DNA from: Rhodococcus sp. HM1 | Lineage (GTDB): Bacteria; Actinomycetota; Actinomycetes; Mycobacteriales; Mycobacteriaceae | Reading direction: 5' to 3' | DNA: 64,000 nt | Assembly: GCF_023218075.1 (NCBI RefSeq) | Contig: NZ_JALPTB010000018.1 | Coordinates: 1 to 64,000, forward strand | In this document: in pieces, positions 1 through 18,595 of the stretch | Layout of the letters: the number at the start of each line of letters is the position of its first letter | Position numbering within the stretch: the first letter of the stretch is position 1 | Notes under the pieces: model-generated | Databases searched by the model: none | Seen by the model: the letters and a program-made list of their open reading frames with translations, nothing else | Told to the model about the DNA's origin: nothing | Made by a program: the position numbers and the translations under genes

Positions 1-9386
<9,386 letters not shown>

Positions 9387-9390
<4 letters not shown>

Positions 9391-10076
9391 GACGCGAGCT
9401 TCTCCGCAATCTCGGTGCGGACGGACGACGGGACCGAACCCGCGAACTTCTTCAGGTAGGCCAGGACCCATTCGCGGTCGGCCGTCAGGAACGGGAAGTC
9501 CGAGCCGACCATGTGCCGGACGGCAAGCATGGGCACCGGCGCGTCGAGTGCCCGGAACTCGCTGTTGCGCAGACCGGACACCGTGCAGCCCGGGTAGAAC
9601 TGGCCGAGCATGAGGCCCTGAACGACGAAGTCGGACTTGCGATCGTTCTGCACGCGCTCGATCAGGTCGTAGTCCGTCAGATCGGGGAAGACCACGACGA
9701 CGGCCTTGAGGGCGGCGTCGGCGCCGGTGTCCGGCGGAAGTCCCGGGAAGAGCTCGGCGAGGTCGTCGGCGATGGCGCGCATCCGGTCCTCCCCGACGTC
9801 GGTGCCGGGGACGAACGCTGCCCAGAACAACCGCCGGGTGATCGACGGGCCGGCGAACGGGCAGACCGGGCCACGCCGGCCGAGGTCCTTGTGCGGGTGG
9901 CACAGGTAGTCGACCGCCCAGCGGCGCACCGTCGGTGCGCTGGGGTGCTCGTCGATGGCGAACCCGTCGAAGAGGCTGACGAGTTCGATGCCCGACCGGG
10001 GGCCGCGTACGGAGGGACCGGGAGGGGTGGACGCCGGGGACGTTGCGGTTTCCAGGCGACGAGTGGTAGCCGGCAT
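9387..10076 (-). CDS. Unknown-function protein of the NRPS operon (CHPHxDLGRxGPVCPF family)
   Basis: A 229-residue soluble protein with no signal peptide or membrane segment. I recognise only a conserved-looking motif near residue 60, CHPHKDLGRRGPVCPF, and a C-terminal stretch RHMVGSDFPFLTADREW. Proteins with this motif (I recall DUF6875) occur in natural-product clusters; the name is from memory and no function is established. ATG at 10076 was preferred to ATG at 10112 because GGAG sits six bases upstream of it and nothing comparable precedes the longer start. The stop overlaps the start of the giant synthetase by four bases, so the two are translationally coupled and probably act together. 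The Cys and His residues in the motif could bind metal or a substrate, which is inference only. Confidence 0.8.
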
Positions 10077-10126
10077 TTGCTTCTCCAAGTGACTGTGGAT
10101 GGTCGGACTCATGGCGGTCCGTCTTC

Positions 10127-10173
10127 TGGGAATGTCCGTTTTTTGGGAATGTCCGTTTTTTGGGAATGTCCGC
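10127..10173 (-). repeat. Three 17-base-period direct repeats upstream of the NRPS operon
   Basis: The plus strand reads TGGGAATGTCCGTTTTT twice in perfect tandem (10127-10143 and 10144-10160), then a third partial copy TGGGAATGTCCG (10161-10172). The repeats lie 51 bases upstream of the chosen ATG of the small operon gene. Sense-strand units read CGGACATTCCCA separated by A-tracts. Regular spacing of about 1.6 helical turns is compatible with cooperative protein binding or a bent promoter. The binding protein is unknown. Confidence 0.75.
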
Positions 10174-10226
10174 GATCGGTGCTGCCGATAACTTTCGGCC
10201 GCTTCACCGGCGGGGTCACGAGTAGT

Positions 10227-10262
10227 GCGCTACCTGTTTCGCGCTCCGGAACGGGTAGCGCG
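10227..10262. other. Imperfect inverted repeat downstream of the TE-containing NRPS
   Basis: GCGCTACCTG near 10228 pairs with CGGGTAGCGC ending near 10261 with one mismatch, around a loop of about 15 bases. It lies between the stop of the upstream synthetase and the direct repeats. It may act as a weak terminator or a regulator site. No T-run is visible, so confidence is low. Confidence 0.4.
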
Positions 10263-10345
10263 CAATGTGCTGGACTGTCGCTGTCGTGACATCTCTAGAA
10301 TCCCGCGTTCCGGCCGACGTCACCAGTACCCAAGGGGGTTTCTGT

Positions 10346-13300
10346 TCACACCCTGTGGCCCGCCGCGCCCTGACGCGTACCTGCCGAGCCGGTCCGGGCC
10401 GCGTCCGCACGAAGCAGGTGCCGGGCGAGCTCGGGACCGATCTCGGCGAGGGCCTGCGGACTCGTCAGCTCCTGGTGGGTGGCTCGCACCGCGTGCTCGT
10501 CGATCCGGCCGGCGACGTGCGCCTGCCAGGCCGCTGCGGCGGTGGGGTCGCCGGCCGATTCCGCGGCCGCGAAGTACAGCACATCGAGATCGGGCGACGC
10601 CGACGGACTATGTGTGACAGCGAGTTCCACCGTCGCGGTGAACACCCGGTGCAGCATCTCGACGCGTTCCGGCGTCACCGCGTCGAACAGGCCGCCGGTG
10701 CGGCGCAGCACGTCCGCGGCTTGTTCCGCGGTCAACGTGTCGCCGGCCGGCAGGTCACCGAACTCGGCGAGCAGTTCGGCCAGGGTCGGTGGTTCGCGGC
10801 GGATGTCGTCGTCGCCCAGCAGATGCGAGTCGAGCATCGTGAGGGTCGCGACTTCGGAGCCGAGTCGCACCGCCATCTCGTGGGCGATCTGGCCGCCCAC
10901 CGAATACCCCACCAGGTGGTACGGGCCGTCCGGCTGCACGGACCGGATCTGCTCGATGTAGCGGTCGGCGAGGTCGCCGAGGTCGGTGAAACGCGCCTCG
11001 GGGTCGGTGAGCGCCGGGGACTGCAGGCCGTACACCGGGCGATCGCCCAGGTAGGGCACCAGACCGGTGAAGCACCAGGCCAGGCCGATCGCCGGGTGGA
11101 TGCAGAACACCGGCGTGCCGGTGCCGTCCGGGCGCAGCGGAAGCAGCGGCGCGAGCGCGTCGTCGGCTTCGTGGTCCGGCGCGGTGGCGATCCGGTGGGC
11201 CAGGGATTCCGGGGTGGGGTCGGTGAAGATCCACTGCACCGGCACCTGCCGGCCGATCCCGTCCGAGATCTTGGCCATCAGCACGGTCGCGCTCAGGGAC
11301 GTGCCGCCGAGAGCGAAGTAGTTGTCGTCCAGCCCGACCCGATCGATCCCGAGATCCTCGGCGAACGCGTCGGCGACGACGGTCTCGGCGGCGTCGCGCG
11401 GCGCCCGGTAGGCGACGCGGGTGTGCTCCGGCCGCGGCAGGGCGGCCCGGTCGAGCTTGCCGTTCGCGGTGACCGGGACCCGAGCCAGGACGGTGACGGT
11501 CGCGGGAACCATGTGCGGGGCGAGCCGGGCGCGGGCGTGGCCGAGCACGGCATCGACGTCGACCTCGGAGCCCGGGGCCGCGACGACGTAGCCGGCGAGC
11601 CGGTCCCCGTCGGTGTGGGCGACGGCGTGCGCGACACCGGGATAGCCGAGCAGCGCCGATTCGATCTCGCCGAGTTCGATGCGGAATCCGCGGACCTTCA
11701 CCTGCTGATCGGAGCGGCCGACGTAGTCGAGTTCGAGCGTCCCGTCCTCGCGGCGGCGCCAGCGCACCAGATCACCCGTGCGGTACATCCGCAGCCCGTC
11801 CGCGGCGGCGACGAACCGAGCCGCCGACAATCCGGGACGGTTACGGTAGCCACGGGCCGAGCCGGGACCCGACAGGTACAGTTCCCCCACCACCCCGACC
11901 GGGACCGGCCGCAGCCGCTCGTCGAGCACCAGTTCGGCGAAGCCGCGGATCGGGCCGCCGATCGTAACCGGTTCTCCTGCAACGAGAGCGCGACCTGCAT
12001 TGGACTGAATCGTCGTTTCCGCGGGACCGTAGGTGTTCACCATGGTCCGGCCAGGGGCCCACCGCGCGACGAGTTCCGGAGGGCAGGCCTCGCCACCGAC
12101 GATGACCGTGCTCAGATGGTCGAGTCCGTCCGGATCCACCGTGCCCAGCGCAGCGGGGGTCAGTGCCACGTGCGTGACCTGCTCGCGCGCCAGCAGATCG
12201 GCGAGCTCGCGCCCGCCGAACACCCCGGGCGGGGAGATCACCAGACGACCACCGGCCCCGAAGGCCCACAGCATCTCCAGGACGGCCGCGTCGAAACTCG
12301 GCGAGGCCGCGTGCAGCACCCGCGCGTGCGGGCCGAGTCCGAACCGGGTGCGCTGTTCGGCCACCAGGTTCGCCAGGCCCGCGTGGGTGACCTCGACGCC
12401 CTTCGGCACCCCCGTCGATCCGGACGTGTAGATGAAGTATGCGGGATGCTCGACCAGCAGCGGCGCGACCCGATCCGCATCGGTCACCCGATCGATCGAC
12501 GCCTGCTCGCACGGCTGATCCAGGTTCAGCCACGTCACCGATTCCGGCAATGCATCACGCGCATCCGAAATCGTGACCCCCACCGTCACAGCCGAATCCG
12601 CGAGCATGTGCGCAATTCGCGCCGCGGGATAGTTCGGGTCGACGGGAAGGAACGCGGCCCCGGTCTTCACGACCGCCCACACCGCGAGCGCGGATTCGAG
12701 CGACCGCGGAATCGCGATCGCCACCGCAGACTCCGGACCGACACCGGCGCGGATCAGGACCCGCGCCAGCCAATTCGACTGCTCGTCCAGCTCACGGTAG
12801 GTCAGCCGGCGCTCCCCCGCGACCACCGCGACCGCGTCGGGGTCGGCAGCCGCCGCGGCCGCGAACAACTCGGGCAGGGTGACGGCGGGGACCGACGCAC
12901 CGCCCGACACCGGGACCAGTTCGGCGCGTTCGGCGTCGTCGAGCAGGTCGAAGGCGCCGAGCGGACGCGTCGGCTCGGCAACGACGGCCTCGAGCAACCC
13001 CACGAACCGACGCGCGAAACCGTCGACGGTGCTGCGGTCGAAGATGTCTGTGGTGTAACCGAATTCGGCTTTCATGCCGGCGGGAGCGCCGGAACGGTCC
13101 CGGGTCTCGTCGATGCTCAGGTACAGATCGCACTTGGCGACCTCGAGGTCGATGTCGACGGTCTCGACGGTCAGCCCCGGCAGGTCGAGGCGGGTCGCGT
13201 CGAGGTTGCGGAACTCGAGGAGCACCTGGAACAGCGGCGAGTGCGCGGAGGATCGCACCGGGTCGAGCGCCCGGACGACGTGGTCGAACGGGACGTCGGC

Positions 13301-16300
13301 GTTCCCGAAGGCGGCGAGGTCACCGTCGCGCACCTGGGCCACCAACTCGCCGAAGGTGGACTGCGGTGCGATGCGGGTGCGGAGGGTCACCGTGTTGACG
13401 AACATGCCGACCATGTCGTCGAGCGCCGCGTCGCCCCGGCCCGCCACCGGCGTTCCGATCGCGAGATCCGCTGTGCCCGCGAGCTTCCCGAGGAGGACTG
13501 CCAGCGCGGCGTGCACGACCATGAACACGGTGGCGTCGTGCTCGCGGGCCAGCTCGGTGACCGCGCGGTGCAGGTCCGGGCCGAACCCGAACGGCACGGC
13601 GGCCCCGTGCGCGGAGCGATGCATCGTCCGCTCCCGATCGGTCGGCAGTTCGAGCAGTTCCGGCAGTCCGTCGAGGGTGTGGCGCCAGAAGTCGATCTGC
13701 GCGGTCGCGAGCGAGTCCGGGTCGGTGTCGTCGCCGACGACCTCCCGCTGCCACAGGGTGTAGTCGACGTAGTGCGCGGGCAGCGGCACCCACAGCGGCG
13801 CCTGCCCCTGCGCGCGGGTCGTGTAGGCGAGCATCACATCCCGTGCGAGCGGCGCCATCGAGAAGCCGTCGGCCGCGATGTGGTGCAGCACGATCGCGAC
13901 GACGTGCTCCTGGGAGCCCAGCCGGAACAGGGCGGTGCGGATCGGGACGTCGACGCTCACGTCGAAGCCGATGGACGCGACGGCGCGCAACCGTTCCCGC
14001 AGCTCGGATTCGCCCGTCACCGGCATCGGCGTGAGGTCGGCGGTGACGCTGCCGGCGGGCAGCACGACCTGATGCGGACCCTGCTCGGACGACGGGTGAA
14101 CGGTGCGGAGAGCCTCGTGCCGCTCCAGCACATCGGCGAGCGCGGCGCGCAGCGCGTCGAGGTCCAGGTCGCCGGTCAGGCGCAGCGCGATCGGGACGTT
14201 GTAGGCGGGGGAGGTCGGATCGACCTGGTTGACCACCCACATCCGCTGCTGCGCGAGCGACAGCGGCACCCGCTCCGGCCGGGGACCTGCCACCAGGGCG
14301 GGCCGGTCCCCCGCGCGACGGCCGGCCGCATCGGCGCGCGCGGCGAACGCCGCGACGGTGGGTGCCTCGAACAGTTCCCGCACACCCATTTCCGTGCCGA
14401 CGGCGGTGTTCACGCGGGCGACCACGCGGGTCGCGCTGAGCGAGTTGCCGCCGAGGTCGAAGAAGTGGTCGTCCAGGCCGACGCGGTCCAGGCCGAGGAC
14501 CTCCGCGAAGGCCGCGGCGGCGGCACGTTCGGTGCCGGTGACGGGCGCCCGGTATTCGGCCCGGGCGAAGTCCGGGGCGGGCAGCGCGGCGCGGTCGAGC
14601 TTGCCGACCGGGGTGAGCGGCAGTTCGCCGAGCACGACGATCGCCGCCGGAATCATGTGCGAGGGCACGAAGTCCCGGAGATGCGCGATCAGCGCGGCGG
14701 CCTCGGGGACCGCGGTGTCGGATCCGTCCGCGGGCAGCACGTAGGACACCAGCACGGTGTCGCCGCCCGGCCCGGGGCGTCCGACCGTGATGGCGAAGTC
14801 CACGTCCGGATGGGCGGTGAGGGCCGCGTCGATCTCCCCGAGTTCGACGCGGATGCCGCGGATCTTGACCTGGAAGTCGGACCGGCCGAGGTAGTCGAGA
14901 GTGGAGCTTCCGTCGGCGGTGGTCCGCCAGCGCACGACGTCACCGGTGCGGTACAGGCGCGCACCCGGCTCACCGAAGGGGTCGGCGACGAACCGCGACG
15001 CGGTCAGCGCCGGCCGCCCCCGGTAGCCGCGCGCCAGCGCAGGTCCGCCGAGGTAGAGCTCGCCGGCGACACCGGCCGGGACCGGGCGCAGCGCGGCGTC
15101 GAGGACGACCTCGGTGAATCCGCGTCCCGGTCCCCCGATGGTCACGGGTTCTCCCGGGACGAGCGCGTCGCTGAGATTGGACATCACGGTCGCTTCGGTG
15201 GGCCCGTATCCGTCGAGCATGGTGCGGCCGGGAGCCCAGCGATCCACCAGTTCCGATGCGCACGCCTCCCCCGCGACGAGCAGGACGCGCAGCGCGTCGA
15301 GACCGGACGGGTCGAGCGAGGCCAGCACGCTCGGGGTGAGCACCATATGGGTGACGGCCTCGCGGCGCAGGAGCTCGGTGAATTCGTCGCCGCCGTAGAC
15401 GGTCGGGGGCACGATGACCAGGGTCGCGGCCGATCCCACCGCCCACAGCATCTCGAACACCGACGCATCGAAACTCGGTGAGGCGCAGTGGAGCACCTTC
15501 GCATTGCGGTCGCCGGCGAGGCGGGTGCGTTGTTCGGTCACGAGGTTCGCCAGCCCGTGGTGGGTGACGACGACGCCCTTCGGCAGGCCGGTCGAACCCG
15601 ACGTGTAGATCACGTACGCGGCCTGGCCGGGGTTGACCGGGTCGCCGTCGGTGATCGGCGCGTCGGACACGTCGCCGGCGGGTTCGTCGAGCAGGAGCCA
15701 GCACACCGAGCCGGGCAGCCGGTGCACCGTCGACGAAAGGGTCACGCCGACAGTTACTTCGGAGTCGGTGATCATGTGCTCGATGCGTCCGGCCGGGTGG
15801 TTCGGGTCCACCGGCACGAACGCGGCGCCGGCCTTCGCGACGGCCCACACCGCGGTCACCGACTCGACGGATCGGGTGAGTGCAACCGCGACGATCGACT
15901 CACGGCGCACACCGGCGGCCCGCAGGGCGCGAGCGAGCCGGTTCGACGCGGCGTCGAGTTCGGCGTAGGTGACGCGCCGGCCGGGCGCCGCGAGCGCGAT
16001 GCCGTCGGGGTTCGCGGCGACCGCCTCGGCCAGCAGCTGCGGCAGCGTGATGCCGGGCATCGGGGCGGTACCGCCGACGACGGTGCGGTGCGGGGCCTCG
16101 AGGTCGGCCAGGCGGGATTCCGGGCCGGCCGCGAGCATCCGCTCGACGAGCGCGACGACGGCGTCGTGGTGCACGCGCAGCTCGTCGTCGCCGTAGCGAT
16201 TCGGATTGGCGGCGAACTCGACGAATACCGTTGCGCCGCTGCGGTATACGTTCACGACGAGATCGGGCACGGGACCGGTCGTGAGGATGTGGAAGTCGGT

Positions 16301-17392
16301 GGAGAGCGAACCGAACTGCAGGTGCCGGTCGAACAGCATCACGTTGACCATCGGACCGGTCACGGCGCGGGCGGCGGCGTCCGCGCCGAGGTCGCGCAGG
16401 ATGTCCTCGACATTGCCGCGCTGGTGCCGCAGTGCGCCGAGCAGTTCCCCCTGGACGCGGTCCACGAGGCCGCCGACAGTGTCGCCCGGCCGCGTCTGCA
16501 CCCGGATCGGGGCGACGTTGGCGAGCATGCCGCCCGAGCGGCGCAGGATCGCGGTGGGTCGCGCCGAGACCGGGATGTCGACGGTGACCTCGCGGCGGCC
16601 GGTGCGTCGGGACAGGTAGTGGGCGAATGCCGCGACCAATGTGGCGGCGGCGGTGCCGTCGTTGCCCGAGAGCAGCGCGGCGGCCCGATCGGACAGGGCG
16701 GTGCGGAGGGTGCGGCTCGTCGCGACCGGCGGGGCGTCCCGGTCGGCGAGAGTGGCAGCGCCGCTGCGGGTGTCCAGGCGCTGCGCCCAGTAGTCACGGT
16801 CGGCGGCGAACCGGTGGGACTCGCGGTACTCGCGCTCGAGCCGTTCGAGGGTGCGCAGGCCCGCGGCCCGGTTCGGTTCCGGCACAGTGTGTTCCACCGC
16901 GGCGGTGTAGAGGGAGGCAACTCGGCCGACCATCGTCGCGGCACCGTGCCCGTCGAGGGCGATGTGGTGGATGCGGCTGTACCACAGGTAGTGCTCGTCA
17001 CCGACCCGCAGCAACGTCGACTCGCACAGGTGGTCGCGCTCGAAGTTCACCGGGGCCGTGTAGTTCGCGTGCATCCAGGACTGCGCGGCGGTCAGCGGGT
17101 CGGGTTCGGCGCGGAAGTCGTGGAAGCCCATCTCCGCGTCGGCCGGCGGGTCGACCACCTGGTGTGGCACGCCGTCGATCTCCACGATGCGCAGGAACAC
17201 CGACTGGAACTCGTGTGCGGCGCGCATCGCGACCTCGCGGAACAGCTCGACGTCGAGCGGACCCCGGATGTCGAGATACTGGGCGATGCAGATCGGCACA
17301 TCGGGTGCGAGGTGCTGCGCGAACCACAGTCCGTGCTGGGCGGCCGAGAGTGGGAACGGCTCGTGGACGGTGGTCGACGCGGCGCGGTCCAT
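10346..17392 (-). CDS. Non-ribosomal peptide synthetase, C-A-T-C-A-T-TE
   Basis: A complete two-module terminal synthetase of 2348 residues. Domains by approximate residue: condensation 14-430 with WYSRIHHIALDG; adenylation 441-930 (SGSTGLPKG, DGYGPTE); carrier 978 (LGGNSLS); condensation 1042-1490 (HHIAADG); adenylation 1500-1980 (SGSTGVPKG, NTYGPAE); carrier 2024 (LGGTSLS); thioesterase 2090-2348 with IHPAIG and nucleophile serine in GYSVGG near 2164. The TE should release or cyclise the peptide. The first C domain has the AQxGxWFAQ and YW-x-R-x-HH pattern of EntF-like starter domains. My specificity reading is DAFVLAGVM and DALAIGTIQ; the second equals the second A of the neighbouring synthetase. 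The open frame extends upstream to 17824, but homology begins at FPLSAAQHGLWFAQ, so ATG 17392 is chosen, with AGGGG about 11 bases before it. It is the first NRPS gene transcribed although it carries the release domain. Confidence 0.95.
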   Translation of the reverse strand: MDRAASTTVHEPFPLSAAQHGLWFAQHLAPDVPICIAQYLDIRGPLDVELFREVAMRAAHEFQSVFLRIVEIDGVPHQVVDPPADAEMGFHDFRAEPDPLTAAQSWMHANYTAPVNFERDHLCESTLLRVGDEHYLWYSRIHHIALDGHGAATMVGRVASLYTAAVEHTVPEPNRAAGLRTLERLEREYRESHRFAADRDYWAQRLDTRSGAATLADRDAPPVATSRTLRTALSDRAAALLSGNDGTAAATLVAAFAHYLSRRTGRREVTVDIPVSARPTAILRRSGGMLANVAPIRVQTRPGDTVGGLVDRVQGELLGALRHQRGNVEDILRDLGADAAARAVTGPMVNVMLFDRHLQFGSLSTDFHILTTGPVPDLVVNVYRSGATVFVEFAANPNRYGDDELRVHHDAVVALVERMLAAGPESRLADLEAPHRTVVGGTAPMPGITLPQLLAEAVAANPDGIALAAPGRRVTYAELDAASNRLARALRAAGVRRESIVAVALTRSVESVTAVWAVAKAGAAFVPVDPNHPAGRIEHMITDSEVTVGVTLSSTVHRLPGSVCWLLLDEPAGDVSDAPITDGDPVNPGQAAYVIYTSGSTGLPKGVVVTHHGLANLVTEQRTRLAGDRNAKVLHCASPSFDASVFEMLWAVGSAATLVIVPPTVYGGDEFTELLRREAVTHMVLTPSVLASLDPSGLDALRVLLVAGEACASELVDRWAPGRTMLDGYGPTEATVMSNLSDALVPGEPVTIGGPGRGFTEVVLDAALRPVPAGVAGELYLGGPALARGYRGRPALTASRFVADPFGEPGARLYRTGDVVRWRTTADGSSTLDYLGRSDFQVKIRGIRVELGEIDAALTAHPDVDFAITVGRPGPGGDTVLVSYVLPADGSDTAVPEAAALIAHLRDFVPSHMIPAAIVVLGELPLTPVGKLDRAALPAPDFARAEYRAPVTGTERAAAAAFAEVLGLDRVGLDDHFFDLGGNSLSATRVVARVNTAVGTEMGVRELFEAPTVAAFAARADAAGRRAGDRPALVAGPRPERVPLSLAQQRMWVVNQVDPTSPAYNVPIALRLTGDLDLDALRAALADVLERHEALRTVHPSSEQGPHQVVLPAGSVTADLTPMPVTGESELRERLRAVASIGFDVSVDVPIRTALFRLGSQEHVVAIVLHHIAADGFSMAPLARDVMLAYTTRAQGQAPLWVPLPAHYVDYTLWQREVVGDDTDPDSLATAQIDFWRHTLDGLPELLELPTDRERTMHRSAHGAAVPFGFGPDLHRAVTELAREHDATVFMVVHAALAVLLGKLAGTADLAIGTPVAGRGDAALDDMVGMFVNTVTLRTRIAPQSTFGELVAQVRDGDLAAFGNADVPFDHVVRALDPVRSSAHSPLFQVLLEFRNLDATRLDLPGLTVETVDIDLEVAKCDLYLSIDETRDRSGAPAGMKAEFGYTTDIFDRSTVDGFARRFVGLLEAVVAEPTRPLGAFDLLDDAERAELVPVSGGASVPAVTLPELFAAAAAADPDAVAVVAGERRLTYRELDEQSNWLARVLIRAGVGPESAVAIAIPRSLESALAVWAVVKTGAAFLPVDPNYPAARIAHMLADSAVTVGVTISDARDALPESVTWLNLDQPCEQASIDRVTDADRVAPLLVEHPAYFIYTSGSTGVPKGVEVTHAGLANLVAEQRTRFGLGPHARVLHAASPSFDAAVLEMLWAFGAGGRLVISPPGVFGGRELADLLAREQVTHVALTPAALGTVDPDGLDHLSTVIVGGEACPPELVARWAPGRTMVNTYGPAETTIQSNAGRALVAGEPVTIGGPIRGFAELVLDERLRPVPVGVVGELYLSGPGSARGYRNRPGLSAARFVAAADGLRMYRTGDLVRWRRREDGTLELDYVGRSDQQVKVRGFRIELGEIESALLGYPGVAHAVAHTDGDRLAGYVVAAPGSEVDVDAVLGHARARLAPHMVPATVTVLARVPVTANGKLDRAALPRPEHTRVAYRAPRDAAETVVADAFAEDLGIDRVGLDDNYFALGGTSLSATVLMAKISDGIGRQVPVQWIFTDPTPESLAHRIATAPDHEADDALAPLLPLRPDGTGTPVFCIHPAIGLAWCFTGLVPYLGDRPVYGLQSPALTDPEARFTDLGDLADRYIEQIRSVQPDGPYHLVGYSVGGQIAHEMAVRLGSEVATLTMLDSHLLGDDDIRREPPTLAELLAEFGDLPAGDTLTAEQAADVLRRTGGLFDAVTPERVEMLHRVFTATVELAVTHSPSASPDLDVLYFAAAESAGDPTAAAAWQAHVAGRIDEHAVRATHQELTSPQALAEIGPELARHLLRADAARTGSAGTRQGAAGHRV

Positions 17393-17480
17393 CGATTCAC
17401 AACCCCTGGAGTGCTGGCGCCGCGGGGTGCGCGGCGGGCGGTGGATTCTTCGGTTCGCCGGTGCGAATCCGGCTTCTCCA

Positions 17481-17496
17481 CCCTGCCGCGGCAGGG
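17481..17496. promoter_or_regulatory. Perfect 16-base palindrome upstream of the first NRPS gene
   Basis: CCCTGCCGCGGCAGGG is its own reverse complement and lies 89 bases upstream of the ATG of the TE-containing synthetase. It sits in the likely promoter region and is a plausible operator. No adjacent regulator gene is present in the window. Confidence 0.45.
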
Positions 17497-17539
17497 CCGC
17501 GTCGTTAACACACCCAAGGGGTGAGGGTGTACCACCTCG

Positions 17540-17593
17540 TGTGTCTTGGTGGCGGCCGAGGCCGCCACATCTGCACACCGGCGCGTCAGCGCC
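17540..17593. repeat. Dispersed hairpin element, copy 1 (likely terminator)
   Basis: GTGGCGGCC at 17549-17557 pairs perfectly with GGCCGCCAC at 17560-17568. The flanks (CGTGTGTCTTG on the left, GCACACCGGCGCGTCAG on the right) match the longer hairpin at 33497-33563. It sits just beyond the 3' end of the minus-strand helical-protein gene and separates it from the NRPS promoter. Confidence 0.6.
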
Positions 17594-17610
17594 GAATGGA
17601 CGCTGCCGCG

Positions 17611-18534
17611 TCAGCGCCTGGCGATGCCTCGGCCGATCCGTTCGATCCGTTCGACACCGGACGCACCCACCCCGGCCGCCCGGTCGCCGATCGCCTTGGC
17701 GCTGCCACCGATCGCCTCGCCGAGCGCACCGCCGACGATGCGGACGGGGCGGGAGATCTCGTCGAGCGCCTCGGCGACGGCGGGATCCTCGTCGTCGAGC
17801 CACCCGGCGGCATCGGCTCGGCACGCCGCGCGGAAGTCGTCGAGGTCCTCGCGCAGATCCACCAGGTTCTTCACGGTGCGGGTCGACGACAGCCGCTTCA
17901 CCAGCTCGAGCGTGGTGCCCTGGGCGAACCGCGCCAACGCGCGGCGGGCTCGGCGCAACAGTTCGCCGTCGCGGTCGAGGTGCTCGGCGAGCAGACCGCG
18001 GGCCTGCCCGATCGCCTCGGGCAGAGCGGCGGGCTCGGTGGTGCGCAGGTGCTCGAGGCGCAGCCGGTGCCAGAGGTTCAGCGAGTCCTCGACGAGAACG
18101 AGCAGCTGCAGGGTCTCCCCGAGCCGCTGCGCCGGGTCGAGCGCGCCGGCTTCGGCGGCGTCGGCCGCGTCGAGAACCGCGGTCGCGTGGTCACGCAAAC
18201 GCGAGACGGCCGTGGCGAGCGGCGCACCGAAGCCGGCCACCGCGTCCCATTCCCGTGCCGGGAGCGCACCGGTCTGGTCGACGATCGCCACGGCACGGGT
18301 CAGCTCATTGTGGTGGGCGACGACGTCACCGAGGGCGGGGGCGTCGGCCAGTTCGAGGAGCTGCTCGACGGTGCTCGACCCGGTCCCGGCCGGCCCGGCG
18401 GTCACCCGGGCCACCGCGGCCTCCACCGACGAGACGGCGGCGCGCAGCGCACGGACGATCGCGTCGAGGGACCCTGCACCGGCGGGCGGGACGTCGGGAG
18501 CCGCGGGGTTCGGTTCGTCGGTCATGGTGTCCAT
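17611..18534 (-). CDS. Hypothetical helical protein
   Basis: 307 residues, rich in Ala, Leu, Arg and Glu, with no signal peptide and no clear membrane segment. Residues 15-290 look almost entirely helical. The C-terminus has a small glycine-rich segment (IVGGALGEAIGGSAKAIGDRAAG) that could be an amphipathic or weakly membrane-associating helix. I do not recognise the family. A GTG at 18588 would extend it by 18 residues; ATG 18534 or ATG 18525 fit the composition better and none has a strong ribosome site. It follows the large DNA-binding-like gene by about 60 bases on the same strand, so the two may be co-transcribed. Confidence 0.75.
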   Translation of the reverse strand: MDTMTDEPNPAAPDVPPAGAGSLDAIVRALRAAVSSVEAAVARVTAGPAGTGSSTVEQLLELADAPALGDVVAHHNELTRAVAIVDQTGALPAREWDAVAGFGAPLATAVSRLRDHATAVLDAADAAEAGALDPAQRLGETLQLLVLVEDSLNLWHRLRLEHLRTTEPAALPEAIGQARGLLAEHLDRDGELLRRARRALARFAQGTTLELVKRLSSTRTVKNLVDLREDLDDFRAACRADAAGWLDDEDPAVAEALDEISRPVRIVGGALGEAIGGSAKAIGDRAAGVGASGVERIERIGRGIARR

Positions 18535-18595
18535 GGTGCTACGTCCGGTTTCCGGACGCACGCGGGACCCGGCGGTCACCGGCACCACCGAGCCG

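Noticed and set aside
10265-15481. Long plus-strand open frame of 1738 codons opposite the second NRPS
   Set aside because: Shadow of the minus-strand synthetase; no domain or ribosome site supports it.
17393-17540. IdeR-type iron box before the siderophore-like NRPS
   Set aside because: I looked for the TTAGGNTANCCTAA-like 19-base consensus here and in 10077-10345 and did not see a convincing match.
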